Shown: positions 8,174 through 18,223, counted from the first letter of the stretch. The stretch is 64,000 bases of DNA from Fictibacillus sp. FJAT-27399 (GCF_001510655.1 NZ_LMVC01000005.1:76411-140410), one strand, 5' to 3'. Notes: generated from the letters alone by a model not told the origin. Program-made: numbers and translations.

Positions 8174-10021
8174 ATGGGATTATTGAAAGATCTTGAAGAC
8201 AAAATCTTGATTGCCGATGGGGCAATGGGAACACTTCTCTACTCGTATGGAACGGATTGCTGTTTTGAGCAGCTGAATCTGACGCACCCTGATCAGATTC
8301 AGTCCATCCACCAGGCTTACATACAGGCCGGTGCAGATGTCATTCAGACCAATACGTACAGCGCCAACTATATTAAACTGCAAAGATATGGATTGGAGGA
8401 GCAAGTCAAAGAGCTGAATAGTGCGGCTGTAAGACTTGCAAAAAAAGCAGCTGCCAATGAAGCGTATGTACTGGGAACCATCGGAGGAATCCGTGGAACG
8501 GGCCCAAGCTCACTTACGATTGAAGAAATAAAGAGAAGCTTTAGGGAACAGCTCTACTGTCTTCTGTTGGAAGGAGTGGATGGCCTTCTTCTTGAGACCT
8601 TTTACGATTTGGAAGAATTGGAAACCGTTCTTGAAATTGCACGCAGCCAGACCAGCATTCCGATCATCTCGCAGATTTCTTTGCAGGAAGTCGGTATTCT
8701 AAACGACAGAACACCCATCAATACAGCGATTAGACGCCTTGAAGATTTAGGAGCGGATGTCGTAGGGCTGAATTGCCGTCTTGGGCCCTTTCATATGATC
8801 AAGACACTTGAGGAAGTGGAAATTCCCAAGCATGCCTATCTTTCCTCTTATCCGAATGCAAGTCTTCCTTCCTATTTGGACGGAAAATTTCAGTATGAAG
8901 GGGATGCGGAGTATTTCAAGAACAGTGCTTCACTTTTCAGAAACCAAGGCATCCGCCTGCTCGGAGGCTGCTGCGGAACAACTCCTGCTCATATTGAGGC
9001 TTTCGCTGAAGAGCTTCATGGACTGAAGCCTGTTACCGAAAAGGAAGTCAGACAGCGCCCAGAGCCTATTGCCGTTGTTGAAACGAGGCAGAAACCTGGG
9101 ATTTCCCTGCCTGATATTCTAAAAGAAAGGCGATCGGTCATTGTTGAGCTTGATCCTCCCCGCAAGCTTGATACCTCCCGTTTTTTTAAAGGAGCAAAGG
9201 CATTGAAAGAAGCCGGGGCAGATGCCATTACGCTTGCAGACAACTCGTTGGCATCACCAAGAATCTGCAATACCTCCCTATCTTCTTTGGCTAAGGCACG
9301 GACTGGAGTCCAGCCGATCGTTCATCTCGCTTGCCGAGACCGGAATATTATCGGTCTGCAGTCTCATCTCATGGGGCTGCATACACTCGGACTTCACGAT
9401 ATTTTGGCAATTACCGGGGATCCGGCAAAGGTAGGTGATTTTCCGGGAGCTTCAAGCGTCTATGATGTTACCTCCATAGAACTGATCAAAATGATCAAAC
9501 AGTTTAACGAAGGGGTTTCACTTTCCGGAAAAGACTTGGGACAAAAAACGCAATTTACCGTCGGTGCCGCCTTTAATCCAAATGTGAAGTCACTGGAAAG
9601 AGCGGTTCAGAGGGCAGAGAAAAAAATAGAAAGCGGCGCGGACTACTTTATCAGCCAGCCGGTGTACTCTGAAGAGAAACTGCTGGAGTTCCACGAAGCT
9701 GTAAAAGATCTGCCCGTTCCTTTCTACGTTGGGATTATGCCGCTCACCTCAAGCCGCAATGCTGACTTTCTTCATTATGAGGTGCCGGGCATCAAACTGA
9801 CAGACGAGGTGCGTGACCGTATGGCGAAGTTTAAAGACGACCCAGTTTCCGCAGCAAGGGAAGGCCTTGCCATCTCAAAATCTCTGATAGATGCCGCTTC
9901 TGAACTGTTTAATGGCCTCTATCTGATCACTCCATTCATGCGATATGAATTGACGGCTGAACTGACGGAGTATGCCTACGAAATTGACCGCAAAAAAACA
10001 AGGAGGATTCAGAATGTCTAA
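8174..10021 (+). CDS. yitJ: Bifunctional homocysteine S-methyltransferase / 5,10-methylene-THF reductase
   Basis: Cytosolic two-domain enzyme of 615 residues. Residues 1-290 form a homocysteine methyltransferase domain with [10 protein letters not shown] at the start and the zinc-binding cysteines in GLNC (about residue 200) and GGCCGT (about residue 265). Residues about 315-610 form a methylenetetrahydrofolate reductase domain (VELDPPR, AITGDP, FISQPVY). Together they supply methyl-THF and methylate homocysteine. AGGAGGACCGC precedes the ATG. The 3' end overlaps metH by eight bases, and the pair is expressed behind a SAM-I riboswitch. Confidence 0.95.
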   Translation: MGLLKDLEDKILIADGAMGTLLYSYGTDCCFEQLNLTHPDQIQSIHQAYIQAGADVIQTNTYSANYIKLQRYGLEEQVKELNSAAVRLAKKAAANEAYVLGTIGGIRGTGPSSLTIEEIKRSFREQLYCLLLEGVDGLLLETFYDLEELETVLEIARSQTSIPIISQISLQEVGILNDRTPINTAIRRLEDLGADVVGLNCRLGPFHMIKTLEEVEIPKHAYLSSYPNASLPSYLDGKFQYEGDAEYFKNSASLFRNQGIRLLGGCCGTTPAHIEAFAEELHGLKPVTEKEVRQRPEPIAVVETRQKPGISLPDILKERRSVIVELDPPRKLDTSRFFKGAKALKEAGADAITLADNSLASPRICNTSLSSLAKARTGVQPIVHLACRDRNIIGLQSHLMGLHTLGLHDILAITGDPAKVGDFPGASSVYDVTSIELIKMIKQFNEGVSLSGKDLGQKTQFTVGAAFNPNVKSLERAVQRAEKKIESGADYFISQPVYSEEKLLEFHEAVKDLPVPFYVGIMPLTSSRNADFLHYEVPGIKLTDEVRDRMAKFKDDPVSAAREGLAISKSLIDAASELFNGLYLITPFMRYELTAELTEYAYEIDRKKTRRIQNV

Positions 10022-13000
10022 TCAAACCCTTCAACAGCAGCTTAAGAATAAAATACTGATCATGGACGGGGCAATGGGCACCATCCTCCAGCAAGCCAAT
10101 CTGACTGCCGAAGACTTTGGCGGCGAAGACCTGGACGGCTGCAATGAAAACCTGAACTTTACCCGTCCTGATGTAATTCTGGATGTCCATTTGCAATATT
10201 TAGAAGCAGGTGCTGATATCGTTGAAACCAATACGTTCGGGGCCACTGATATCGTGCTCGACGAATACGGCCTCGGCTATAAAGCATATGAAACGAACAA
10301 AATAGCAGCAGAGATCGCGCGGGAAGCTGCCGATAAGGTCTCCACTCCTGATTGGCCCCGCTTCGTTGCCGGATCAATGGGACCAACAACAAAAACGTTG
10401 AGCGTTACAGGAGGCGCAACATTTGAAGGGCTGACCTTTTCCTATGAAGAACAGGCAAAAGGCCTTCTGGACGGCGGGGTTGATTTGCTTCTCCTCGAGA
10501 CCAGCCAGGATATGCTCAATGTTAAAGCAGGTTTTATCGGCATTAAACGGGCGTTTAAATCAGCCGGAAAGGAAGTCCCGCTCATGGTGTCAGGCACGAT
10601 TGAGCCGATGGGTACGACACTGGCCGGCCAATCGATTGAAGCCTTTTACATCTCGCTTGAGCACATGAAACCTTTGGCTGTAGGGCTCAACTGTGCAACA
10701 GGGCCGGAATTTATGACCGACCACATCCGCTCCTTATCCGCACTGTCTCTTTCAGCGGTAAGCTGTTATCCGAATGCCGGCCTCCCGGATGAAGACGGGA
10801 ACTATCATGAAACACCAGAAACTCTCGCAAAGAAAATCAGCGCCTTTGCCGCAGAAGGCTGGCTCAACATCGCCGGCGGCTGCTGCGGCACGACACCAGA
10901 CCATATAAGGGCCCTCGCAGAAGCGTTAAAACCGCTGAAGCCGCGTACTGTCCCAGAAAGCCATTCCCATGCCGTGTCGGGGATTGAGCCGCTGATCTAT
11001 GATGATCCATCCATGCGCCCATTGATGGTCGGCGAACGGACCAATGTTATCGGTTCACGAAAATTTAAGCGGCTGATCGCCGAAGGCAAGTTTGAAGAAG
11101 CGGCAGAGATCGCCCGCGCGCAAGTTAAGAAAGGCGCGCATGTCATAGATATCTGCCTTGCGGATCCTGACCGTGAAGAGCTTCAGGATATGGAGAATTT
11201 TATTAAGGAAGCTGTAAAAAAAGTGAAAGTGCCTCTTGTTATTGATTCAACGGACGACGTGGTGCTGGAGATAGCCCTGAAATACTCGCAGGGAAAAGCC
11301 ATTATCAACTCTATTAACCTAGAGGACGGCGAGGAGCGGTTTGAGAAAGTTGCCCCTATCATCTCCCGTTACGGAGCAGCCGTTGTTGTCGGTACGATCG
11401 ATGAAAAAGGCATGGGGGTCACAACAGACCGAAAGCTCGAGATCGCCAAACGATCCTACGATCTGCTTGTGAACAAATACGGAATCTCTCCGAGCGATAT
11501 TATTTTTGATCCTCTTGTCTTCCCTGTCGGAACAGGAGATGAACAATACATCGGTTCTGCCAATGCGACAGTGGAAAGTTTGAGAAAGCTGAAAGAAACA
11601 CTTCCTGAATGCCAGACGATCCTTGGCATCAGCAACGTATCGTTCGGTCTCCCGCCGGTCGGCCGGGAAATCTTAAACGCGGTATATCTATATGCCTGTA
11701 CACAGGCTGGGCTCGACTACGCGATCGTCAACACTGAAAAGCTGGAACGCTATGCTTCTATCCCAGAAAAGGAAGTAGAGATGGCAAAAGCCTTGCTGTT
11801 TGAGACGAACGATGAGAATCTGGCAGCCTTTACGGAGTTCTACCGAGGCAAGAAAAAGGAGGCAAAAACTCCGGTCTTGGAACTGCCTCTTGCTGAGCGC
11901 CTCGCCTTTTACGTGGTCGAAGGAACGAAAGAAGGACTCATTCCGGATCTTGACCTTGCTCTGGCACAGTATGATGCGCCTTTGGAAATTATAAATGGAC
12001 CTCTTATGGCCGGGATGGAGGAAGTCGGCCGGCTCTTTAACGATAACCAGCTCATCGTAGCTGAAGTCCTCCAGAGCGCTGAGGTGATGAAGGCTGCCGT
12101 CGCCCACCTCGAGCCCCATATGGAGAGCAGCGGTGCGGTCAGCACGAAAGGTAAGGTCGTTTTGGCCACGGTTAAAGGGGACGTCCATGATATCGGCAAA
12201 AACCTTGTAGATATTATCCTTGGCAATAATGGATTTGAAGTGGTGGATCTCGGAATTAAAGTTACGCCGCAAGAACTGATTCAGGCCATTCAGAGGGAGA
12301 AGCCCGATGTGGTCGGCCTTTCAGGATTGCTTGTAAAATCTGCTCAGCAAATGGTGCTTACCGCTTCCGACCTGAGAGAGTCGGGTATTTCCGTCCCAAT
12401 TCTTGTAGGAGGCGCCGCCTTGACCCGCAAGTTTACAGAAAACCGGATTGCTCAGGAATATCAGGGGACTGTGCTTTACGCCAAGGATGCGATGGACGGA
12501 TTGAGCCTTGCAAACAAGCTTCAAAAAGGAGAAGTTTTTGAAAAGCCTGTGGCGAAAACACCTGCCGCACCTGTTACAGAAGCCACACCGTCCGGAGGAG
12601 GTACCGGCACCGCTGTTGCTGAGGCCGTCAGAGTCCGACCTTCCGTTAATCAGAGTTTAAAAGTATTTGTTCCAAAAGATACGGAACGCCATGTGTTTAA
12701 GTCTTTCCCGCTCTCTTCTGTAGTTCCGTACATTAATCTGCAGATGCTGCTCGGACACCATTTAGGAGTGAAAGGAAAGGTTTCACGGCTGCTCGCCGAG
12801 AAAGACGAACGGGCACTGGAAATAAAAGGAATCGTCGATGAGCTGCTTCGGGAGAGCCAGGAGAAAAAACTAATCGATCCAGCAGCACTGTATCAGTTTT
12901 TCCCTTCACAGTCGGATGGCCAGAAACTTTATATTTATGATCCAAACGATACATCCCATATCATTGAGACGTTTGAGTTTCCACGCCAGACAAGAGAACC

Positions 13001-13463
13001 GAACCTCTGCTTGGCAGACTACGCCAAGCCCGTCGGCAGCGGCGAAATGGATTATGTCGGGTTCTTTGCGGTAACTGCTGGAAGCGGCATCCGCGAACGG
13101 GCACAGCAGCTTAAAGCCGAAGGCCGTTTCCTGGAAAGCTTTGCGCTTCAATCGCTTGCTCTTGAAACTGCGGAAGGATTGGCTGAACTCATTCACCGCC
13201 AGATGAGGGATAAATGGGGGTTCCCTGACCCTGTTACCCTTTCGATGCAGGATCGTTTTTCCGCGCGATACCAAGGCCAGCGCTTCTCGTTCGGTTATCC
13301 AGCATGCCCGGATCTTGAAGATCAAGCAAAACTGTTCAAACTTCTTCAGCCTGAAGAAATCGGCATTCAGCTGACAGAAGGATTCATGATGGAGCCCGAA
13401 GCCTCCGTCACAGCTCTGGTTTTCTCCCACCCTGAAGCCCGCTACTTCAATGTGCTGGTTTAA
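10014..13463 (+). CDS. metH: Cobalamin-dependent methionine synthase
   Basis: Full-length B12-dependent enzyme of 1149 residues that transfers a methyl group from methyl-THF to homocysteine. Domains in order: homocysteine-binding with GGCCGT near residue 300; pterin-binding with GERTNVIGS; cobalamin cap and Rossmann domain with [11 protein letters not shown] (DxHxxG, lower axial histidine) near 720; and the SAM-dependent reactivation domain at the C-terminus with [11 protein letters not shown]. The start is ATG at 10014 with AAGGAGG upstream, inside the end of yitJ, so translation is likely coupled. A proline- and alanine-rich linker near residue 850 separates the cobalamin and activation modules. 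Confidence 0.96.
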   Translation: MSNQTLQQQLKNKILIMDGAMGTILQQANLTAEDFGGEDLDGCNENLNFTRPDVILDVHLQYLEAGADIVETNTFGATDIVLDEYGLGYKAYETNKIAAEIAREAADKVSTPDWPRFVAGSMGPTTKTLSVTGGATFEGLTFSYEEQAKGLLDGGVDLLLLETSQDMLNVKAGFIGIKRAFKSAGKEVPLMVSGTIEPMGTTLAGQSIEAFYISLEHMKPLAVGLNCATGPEFMTDHIRSLSALSLSAVSCYPNAGLPDEDGNYHETPETLAKKISAFAAEGWLNIAGGCCGTTPDHIRALAEALKPLKPRTVPESHSHAVSGIEPLIYDDPSMRPLMVGERTNVIGSRKFKRLIAEGKFEEAAEIARAQVKKGAHVIDICLADPDREELQDMENFIKEAVKKVKVPLVIDSTDDVVLEIALKYSQGKAIINSINLEDGEERFEKVAPIISRYGAAVVVGTIDEKGMGVTTDRKLEIAKRSYDLLVNKYGISPSDIIFDPLVFPVGTGDEQYIGSANATVESLRKLKETLPECQTILGISNVSFGLPPVGREILNAVYLYACTQAGLDYAIVNTEKLERYASIPEKEVEMAKALLFETNDENLAAFTEFYRGKKKEAKTPVLELPLAERLAFYVVEGTKEGLIPDLDLALAQYDAPLEIINGPLMAGMEEVGRLFNDNQLIVAEVLQSAEVMKAAVAHLEPHMESSGAVSTKGKVVLATVKGDVHDIGKNLVDIILGNNGFEVVDLGIKVTPQELIQAIQREKPDVVGLSGLLVKSAQQMVLTASDLRESGISVPILVGGAALTRKFTENRIAQEYQGTVLYAKDAMDGLSLANKLQKGEVFEKPVAKTPAAPVTEATPSGGGTGTAVAEAVRVRPSVNQSLKVFVPKDTERHVFKSFPLSSVVPYINLQMLLGHHLGVKGKVSRLLAEKDERALEIKGIVDELLRESQEKKLIDPAALYQFFPSQSDGQKLYIYDPNDTSHIIETFEFPRQTREPNLCLADYAKPVGSGEMDYVGFFAVTAGSGIRERAQQLKAEGRFLESFALQSLALETAEGLAELIHRQMRDKWGFPDPVTLSMQDRFSARYQGQRFSFGYPACPDLEDQAKLFKLLQPEEIGIQLTEGFMMEPEASVTALVFSHPEARYFNVLV

Positions 13464-13596
13464 ATAGCTTACGGGCGCGTTCGGAAGAATTACGGGCGGA
13501 TTCGGGGAAAATACGGGCGCGTTTCAGGATTTTACTGGCGCGTCCGCGAAATTTACTGGCGTATATCGTCATTTTACGGGCGCCGGCCACTTCTAC
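13464..13596. repeat. Array B: six 21-bp tandem repeats after metH
   Basis: The octamer TACGGGCG (or TACTGGCG) starts at 13470, 13491, 13512, 13533, 13554 and 13575, exactly 21 bases apart in every step. About ten positions of each unit are conserved and the rest vary. It lies between convergent metH and the EIIA gene. No start codon with a ribosome site is associated. Confidence 0.92.
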
Positions 13597-13607
13597 TCAT
13601 TCCAAAA

Positions 13608-13643
13608 TAAAAGAGACAGACCAGCAGCTGATCTGTCTCTTTT
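13608..13643. terminator. Bidirectional terminator between metH and EIIA gene
   Basis: Long stem AAAGAGACAGA...TCTGTCTCTTT with T- and A-runs on both sides, placed between two convergent genes. Confidence 0.88.
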
Positions 13644-13644
13644 A

Positions 13645-14151
13645 TTATTTAATGTCACTGATTTGCATAATCTTAGTGGTGCCGGCTTGGGCATGTTCGC
13701 TTTGGAACTTCTCAATCGCCCCTGCCTTATCACCATTCGTAATGATAACTGGAGTAACGGTGCTTTTCGCTTTTTCCTTGACGAGATCAACATTAAACGA
13801 GATCAGCGGCTGTCCCGTTCGTACACGGTCTCCTTCTTTAACAAGAGACGTGAAGCCTTCCCCTTTCATCATGACCGTTTCAAGACCGATATGAATAAGA
13901 ATCTCCATTCCTGATTTTGTTTTAATGCCGACAGCATGCTTGGTCGGGAAGACCTGAAGGATTTCACCATCAACGGGAGACAACAGCTCACCGTCTTCCG
14001 GCAAAATCGCGATGCCGTCACCCATCATTTTTTCAGAGAAAACAGGATCCGGCACATCTTCCAGGCCAATGATCTCCCCGTTTAATGGTGAAACAATGAC
14101 TTCTTCTGTAGGCGCTTCATTTTCTTTTTTACCAAATAATTTTTTCAGCAT
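13645..14151 (-). CDS. ypqE: PTS glucose-type EIIA protein (YpqE-like)
   Basis: Soluble sugar phosphotransferase component of 168 residues. The EIIA(Glc) fold is shown by VVSPLNGEI-like start motif (IVSPLNGEIIGLEDV), HAVGIKT and the phosphorylated histidine in ILIHIGLETV, followed by GEGFTSLV. It accepts phosphate from HPr and passes it to an EIIBC partner, which is not encoded next to it. The length equals B. subtilis YpqE. The ATG at 14151 follows AAGAAGGTGAT; upstream in-frame codons lack a ribosome site. Confidence 0.9.
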   Translation of the reverse strand: MLKKLFGKKENEAPTEEVIVSPLNGEIIGLEDVPDPVFSEKMMGDGIAILPEDGELLSPVDGEILQVFPTKHAVGIKTKSGMEILIHIGLETVMMKGEGFTSLVKEGDRVRTGQPLISFNVDLVKEKAKSTVTPVIITNGDKAGAIEKFQSEHAQAGTTKIMQISDIK

Positions 14152-14288
14152 GAGATCACCTTCTTTATTTAATTTGTTTGTTACATAGTAAAACATAGGT
14201 TGACCGTACGAAGCAAAGAAAATCTGTCTGCTGTTACTTTTCACTTTTTCAGGTCAGGTTAAACGAATATTATAGGAAATCATGAATT

Positions 14289-14316
14289 TTGTCTCGCTGG
14301 CAATCATTGTTATAAT
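14289..14316 (+). promoter_or_regulatory. SigA-type promoter of pdxK
   Basis: TTGTCT, a 16-base spacer and a perfect TATAAT about 50 bases before the pdxK ATG. Confidence 0.7.
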
Positions 14317-14365
14317 AGAATACATAGTTGAAATTTAAAAGACAGGCATAAAAGGAGATTGGACA

Positions 14366-15178
14366 ATGAGTAAGTTTAAAGCATTAACCATTGCCGGTTC
14401 TGACACAAGCGGCGGAGCTGGTATTCAGGCGGATTTAAAGACATTCCAGGAGCTCGGAGTTTACGGCATGACAGCCATCAATGTCGTTGTGGCCCAGGAT
14501 CCTCACAGAGACTGGTACCATGAAGTATTTTTACTTCCTCTTGATTTGTTCAAAGCACAGCTTGAAACCATTCTGGCAGGAATCGGAGTGGATGCTGTAA
14601 AAACCGGTATGCTTGCTTCTGTTGATGTTATTAAGGCCACTGCAGAAGCTATTGATAAATATGATATAAAAAATGTGGTGGTTGACCCAGTAATGGTATG
14701 TAAAGGTGCAGAACCGCTTCAGCCGGAACTCGCAGACACGCTTCAGAATGTTCTTGTACCGAAGGCCACCGTCGTCACGCCGAACCTTTTTGAAGCTGCC
14801 CAGCTTAGTGGAATGGCTCCGATTACAACTGTTGATCAAATGAAGGAAGCCGCTCAAAAGATCCAGTCTGCCGGCGCTAAATATGTCATTGTTAAAGGCG
14901 GCGGCAAGCTTGCTCACGAAAAAGCAGTCGACGTTTTGTTTGATGGCGATAATTTCGATATTCTTGAATCTGAACGAATCGATACGACCTATACTCATGG
15001 AGCAGGCTGTACGTATTCTTCTGCAGTCGCTGCAGAATTAGCCAAGGGGAAATCAGTAAAAGCAGCGATCGCCGTTGCAAAAGACTTTATTACAGAAGCA
15101 ATCCGCAACTCGTTCCCGTTGAATCAATATGTCGGGCCCACCGACCACAGTGCATACCGCAACTCCAAAATTAAATAA
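14366..15178 (+). CDS. pdxK: Pyridoxine/pyridoxal/pyridoxamine kinase
   Basis: Cytosolic ribokinase-fold enzyme of 270 residues that phosphorylates vitamin B6 vitamers for PLP salvage. It is very close to B. subtilis PdxK, formerly annotated ThiD. Visible motifs are AGSDTSGGAGIQADLKTFQE at the N-terminus, DPVMVCKG and the anion-hole loop THGAGCTYSSA with the conserved cysteine. AAAGGAG lies upstream of the ATG. It is monocistronic with its own SigA promoter. HMP kinase activity for thiamine cannot be excluded from sequence. Confidence 0.92.
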   Translation: MSKFKALTIAGSDTSGGAGIQADLKTFQELGVYGMTAINVVVAQDPHRDWYHEVFLLPLDLFKAQLETILAGIGVDAVKTGMLASVDVIKATAEAIDKYDIKNVVVDPVMVCKGAEPLQPELADTLQNVLVPKATVVTPNLFEAAQLSGMAPITTVDQMKEAAQKIQSAGAKYVIVKGGGKLAHEKAVDVLFDGDNFDILESERIDTTYTHGAGCTYSSAVAAELAKGKSVKAAIAVAKDFITEAIRNSFPLNQYVGPTDHSAYRNSKIK

Positions 15179-15185
15179 ACCATAC

Positions 15186-15221
15186 AGAGAGCAGACATCA
15201 TTTGTTTTGCTCTTTTTTTAT
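15186..15221 (+). terminator. Weak terminator of pdxK
   Basis: AGAGCA/TGCTCT arms around a long loop followed by TTTTTTT, right after pdxK. Confidence 0.5.
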
Positions 15222-15302
15222 TCATGAGATTTATCCTGAATAAAAACATCCTGAACTTGGGATTCTACTCACATACCATTTTAAGAAAAAGGTGGGTTAA
15301 CC

Positions 15303-15500
15303 ATGGGCAGAGGCAACAGCCATAAACAGCCGGCACGTGATAAAAACAAAGCCAAACTTCCTCAAGTTCCGAAAAATGAAATCGTGCACGACAATCAGGA
15401 AGTGGAACTGGCAAAAGAACTGACTTCACACTATGAATTGAAATCACCTCCAGGCTTTGATCCAACAGAAGTGGTGCGTAAGGATGAAAAAAAGAAATAG
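15303..15500 (+). CDS. yfhD: YfhD-like small basic protein
   Basis: Charged 65-residue protein starting MGRGNSHKQPARDKNKAKLP and followed by QVPKNE. The RDKNK and LPQVP patterns match the small YfhD family found in spore-forming Bacillaceae, whose role is unknown. AAAGGTGGG precedes the ATG. It ends with a lysine-rich tail and is followed directly by a strong terminator, so it is monocistronic. The family assignment is from recalled similarity; no membrane segment or enzyme motif is visible. Confidence 0.7.
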   Translation: MGRGNSHKQPARDKNKAKLPQVPKNEIVHDNQEVELAKELTSHYELKSPPGFDPTEVVRKDEKKK

Positions 15501-15508
15501 AAAGCTGA

Positions 15509-15541
15509 AAGAGGGATTAAACTATTTAATGCCTCTTTTTT
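15509..15541 (+). terminator. Terminator of yfhD
   Basis: Stem AGAGGGATTAAA/TTTAATGCCTCT followed by TTTTTT. Confidence 0.88.
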
Positions 15542-15578
15542 ATGCTTAGTATTTCGATCTCTTTGCTAAGCAGTTTAT

Positions 15579-15607
15579 TTAACGCTTTGCCATCCTTAAA
15601 GTATAAT
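15579..15607 (+). promoter_or_regulatory. Promoter of yojF-bshB2
   Basis: TTAACG, 17-base spacer, perfect TATAAT, about 34 bases before the yojF TTG start. Confidence 0.6.
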
Positions 15608-15640
15608 GATTGAAATGAAGCTTTTTGAGGAGGGAAAACC

Positions 15641-15991
15641 TTGCAGCCGATCACACCAGAAACGGTTCAAAATGAGATTGATCAATTCTTGAACCGGGAC
15701 GTTTATTTGCATTTGGAAACAACAAATGGAGCATACGCCTCTCATTTTAATCAGTCTTTTTTTTCAGTGGGCGCTTATATACGCAACGCGAAAATAAATT
15801 TTGAGCGCGGAGTGATTACGGGAGAAAAATCTCCTTATCGTGCAGGATTAAAAATTAACATTGGGTGGGTTTACGCTGAAGGTTTGACGCATTGGGAAGT
15901 CAACGAAGACGGACAGCTCCTGCTTGCAGGGCACGATGCAGAAGGTAAATTAGCCGTCGCTCTTCAGCTCAGCCCTCATCCGTTTGAATAG
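15641..15991 (+). CDS. yojF: YojF-family protein (DUF1806), bshB2 partner
   Basis: Protein of 116 residues, DUF1806 family, of unknown biochemical function. It is conserved immediately upstream of bshB2 in Bacillus and so is linked to bacillithiol synthesis by context. The start is TTG at 15641 with GAGGAGGG seven bases upstream; no ATG is available. Conserved features include HLETTNGAYASH and NIGWVYAEGLTHWEV. It is followed by bshB2 after 11 bases with a new GGAGG site, making a two-gene operon. Confidence 0.88.
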   Translation: MQPITPETVQNEIDQFLNRDVYLHLETTNGAYASHFNQSFFSVGAYIRNAKINFERGVITGEKSPYRAGLKINIGWVYAEGLTHWEVNEDGQLLLAGHDAEGKLAVALQLSPHPFE

Positions 15992-16002
15992 GAGGTAAAC
16001 GT

Positions 16003-16665
16003 ATGTCACACGAACATGTTTTAGTCGTTTTTCCACATCCTGATGATGAAGCTTTCGGCGTCTCTGGCACCATTGCAATGAATACAAAAAAGGGAGTCCC
16101 AGTCACCTATGTCTGCCTGACTCTTGGCGAGATGGGGCGCAATATGGGGAATCCACCGTTTGCCACCAGAGAATCCTTGCCAAAGATCAGAAAAAAAGAG
16201 CTGGAACAAGCCGCTCATGTCTTGAACATCGACGATTTAAGAATGTGGGGGCTGCGGGATAAAACGGTTGAGTTTGAAGATCCAAAAACGTTGGCCGCAC
16301 GAATCGGAAACGTGATCGATGAACTGAAGCCTTCACTCATCATTACGTTTTATCCCGGCTATAGCGTCCATCCTGACCATGAAGCTACCGGGGCCGCTGT
16401 CATCCGAGCGGTTGAACAGCTTCCTGAAGATCAGCGGCCGGACGTCCATTGTGTCGCATTCTCGAATGATTGCTATGAAATGCTCGGTGAGCCCGATGTG
16501 ATCAGTGACGTGAGTTCCGTTTCCGATCAAAAGCTTGAAGCGATTAAAGCCCACCGTTCCCAAACCGAATGGATCATTGCCGCCATGGCGGAAGAAAACA
16601 AAGACAAAGTTCCAGAAGTGTTAAAACGCATCAACAGAGAACAGTTTTGGACCTATAAATTCTAA
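16003..16665 (+). CDS. bshB2: Bacillithiol biosynthesis deacetylase BshB2
   Basis: Zinc-dependent LmbE-fold deacetylase of 220 residues that removes acetate from GlcNAc-malate during bacillithiol synthesis, and can act on thiol conjugates. The metal motif PHPDDE is at residues 11-16 and the second histidine motif HPDHEATG near residue 125. AGGAGGTAAACGT precedes the ATG. It forms an operon with yojF and ends in a terminator. BshB1, BshA and BshC are not in this window. Confidence 0.93.
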   Translation: MSHEHVLVVFPHPDDEAFGVSGTIAMNTKKGVPVTYVCLTLGEMGRNMGNPPFATRESLPKIRKKELEQAAHVLNIDDLRMWGLRDKTVEFEDPKTLAARIGNVIDELKPSLIITFYPGYSVHPDHEATGAAVIRAVEQLPEDQRPDVHCVAFSNDCYEMLGEPDVISDVSSVSDQKLEAIKAHRSQTEWIIAAMAEENKDKVPEVLKRINREQFWTYKF

Positions 16666-16670
16666 AAGAA

Positions 16671-16724
16671 AAAGGCTGACGCCAGAAAGACACTTTTACG
16701 TGTACTTCCGGGTCAGCTTTTTTT
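16671..16724 (+). terminator. Terminator of bshB2
   Basis: Arms AAGGCTGAC and GTCAGCTT around an internal ACACTTTTACGTGT hairpin, followed by a T-run. Confidence 0.75.
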
Positions 16725-16959
16725 GTATTGAGTATATAAGTAAGCGTAGTGAATGAACGTACGAAGACGATGCCGCCGTATTATTTGCCGGGCGCAAATC
16801 TTCAATAAGCATTGTGATCTTTCTTTATGTTTAGGGAGCGTTACTTTAAAAAGGTAAAGGATTAGGATCATGTTACAATTGGTTTCATAGTAGGATTTGG
16901 TGTTATATAGAATTGAAACGGAGAAAAATAATAACAGGTGCAGCTTCTGTAAATCACCC

Positions 16960-17093
16960 AAGCTGGCTACAGCGCTTCTTCACTCTTGTCCCCAATTCAA
17001 TGGACTGAACCAGTTAATTACGAATTGCTAGAGAAGATAATTGAATTTAATATCAAGGATAAGGCTGAGAATTCGAATTTTTGGCGGCAATAG
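16960..17093 (+). pseudogene. C-terminal fragment of a ydhG/fra paralogue
   Basis: The final 134 bases of the downstream ydhG gene are duplicated here without any insertion or deletion. The frame reads QAGYSASSLLSPIQWTEPV, then NYELLEKIIEFNIKDKAE and ends NFWRQ-stop, against the intact gene's NFWRK-stop. No N-terminal part, start codon or ribosome site exists upstream. The rest of 16725-16959 shows nothing I can identify. Confidence 0.85.
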
Positions 17094-17115
17094 CATAATA
17101 TAGAAGGAGGAAGTC

Positions 17116-17487
17116 ATGGGATTTTTCGCAAAATATTTAGCAGGTATCGACAACCCCGACCACCGCGACCGAACAGAGGAAATTTTGGCGTGGGTTGCTA
17201 ATAAATTCCCAAATTTGGAACCGCAAATCAAGTGGAATACGCCAATGTTTTCCGATCACGGCACATTTATCATCGGCTTTTCCACAGCGAAGCATCATTT
17301 GAGCGTTTCACCCGAAGAAGTAGGCATTGCGCAATTTGCCGATGACATTGCACAAGCTGGCTACAGCGCTACCAAAGGCTTGTTTCGAATTCCGTGGAAT
17401 GAGCCGGTAAATTACGAATTGCTTGAGAAAATGATTGAATTTAATATTCAGGATAAAGCAGAATATACGAATTTTTGGCGGAAATAA
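17116..17487 (+). CDS. ydhG: Iron chaperone / frataxin-like protein (DUF1801)
   Basis: Small cytosolic protein of 123 residues of the DUF1801 fold, close in length and pattern to B. subtilis YdhG/Fra, the frataxin-like protein proposed to deliver iron for Fe-S and haem assembly. Recognisable blocks are [43 protein letters not shown] and [21 protein letters not shown] precedes the ATG. A colinear fragment of its 3' end lies directly upstream. The iron-chaperone role is inferred from homology. Confidence 0.85.
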   Translation: MGFFAKYLAGIDNPDHRDRTEEILAWVANKFPNLEPQIKWNTPMFSDHGTFIIGFSTAKHHLSVSPEEVGIAQFADDIAQAGYSATKGLFRIPWNEPVNYELLEKMIEFNIQDKAEYTNFWRK

Positions 17488-17523
17488 TACATCACGCCTT
17501 ATCAAAAAACGCATGACATAAAA

Positions 17524-17570
17524 AAAGGAGAGCACATATTATACATGACTAATATGTGTTCTCCTTTATT
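17524..17570 (+). terminator. Terminator of ydhG
   Basis: Long stem AAGGAGAGCACATATTA / TAATATGTGTTCTCCTT followed by a T-rich run. Confidence 0.88.
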
Positions 17571-17704
17571 TTTGAGGATTTTTATAATTTAGGTCTTGAT
17601 AATAAAATTCTGGAGGAACAGAGGACAGGTCTTCTAACTCCAGCGGCTTCCCTATCAATCGCCTCTTTGATGCGCTGTTCCGCCATCAAAAATGCAAAAT
17701 CCAT
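17566..17704 (-). pseudogene. DUF1992 (DnaJC28-like) pseudogene remnant
   Basis: Minus-strand reading begins MDFAFLMAEQRIKEAIDR, the usual N-terminus of the short DUF1992/YhdN family. The family's next block (GEFDNLPGKG-like) is missing, and the following GKPLELEDLSSVPPEFYYQ is in another frame. It then stops early, well short of the usual length. GGAAAGGAG lies upstream of the ATG. So the locus has an internal deletion with frameshift plus truncation. Remaining bases to 17819 contain no gene. Confidence 0.8.
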
Positions 17705-17818
17705 AGGTAAAGGCTCCTTTCCTGCGAGTGTTTAACCTATTTTCATTATACTACACAGTACTATCTCCTCCCCTCCCGCCATAGGATGAAGTAAGGAAAT
17801 AAGAGGGGGCTTAGAACT

Positions 17819-18223
17819 GTGAAAACAAAAAGTGGACAAGTTACCGAAGAGATGGTTTCCCGCTTTCACGAGCTGAACCAGCAGGCAAAAGCGATCGATG
17901 CCGAGCTTTCAGAACTAAAGAAGAAATTTAACAGTCATTTTGATTATATGTGCGGCGAAAGTGAAAAAGGCGAAGTTTTGTATGGCAGTTATAAACTTCA
18001 GCGGCAGATCCGTAAATCAGAAAGTTTTCATACGGAAAAAACGGTTCAAAAACTCGAAGAACTCAACCTTCAGGACTGTATCATTATAACGAAGCAGCCT
18101 GACAAACAAAAGATTGAAGCGGCCATGACACTCGGCCTTATTCCTCAAAGTGAACTGGATGATTGCTTACTGCGGAAAATAACACCGGTCATTGTTGTAA
18201 AAGAAATGCCAAGCGTAAAATGA
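17819..18223 (+). CDS. Hypothetical protein with N-terminal coiled coil
   Basis: Unrecognised protein of 134 residues. Residues about 8-40 are heptad-like and charged (FHELNQQAKAIDAELSELKK), predicting a coiled coil. A middle part has YGSYKLQRQIRKSESF and the C-terminal part is mixed alpha/beta. One cysteine occurs in DYMCGES and others near the end. The start is GTG at 17819 with AGAGGGGG upstream. The layout loosely recalls host-nuclease-inhibitor or phage-type small proteins, but no phage genes are nearby. No function assigned. Confidence 0.65.
   Translation: MKTKSGQVTEEMVSRFHELNQQAKAIDAELSELKKKFNSHFDYMCGESEKGEVLYGSYKLQRQIRKSESFHTEKTVQKLEELNLQDCIIITKQPDKQKIEAAMTLGLIPQSELDDCLLRKITPVIVVKEMPSVK

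Noticed and set aside
13464-13596. Array B as a coding heptapeptide repeat
   Set aside because: 21 bp is seven codons, so frames look periodic, but there is no start codon with ribosome site and the array lies between a stop codon and a terminator.
13464-13596. Arrays A-D as CRISPR
   Set aside because: Repeat cores of about 10 bp with 11-bp variable parts are far too short and degenerate, and no cas genes are present; the Cas4-like motifs at 36 kb belong to a helicase fusion.
16713-16961. Minus-strand 82-residue frame upstream of the ydhG fragment
   Set aside because: Overlaps the bshB2 terminator, AT-rich composition and no ribosome site.
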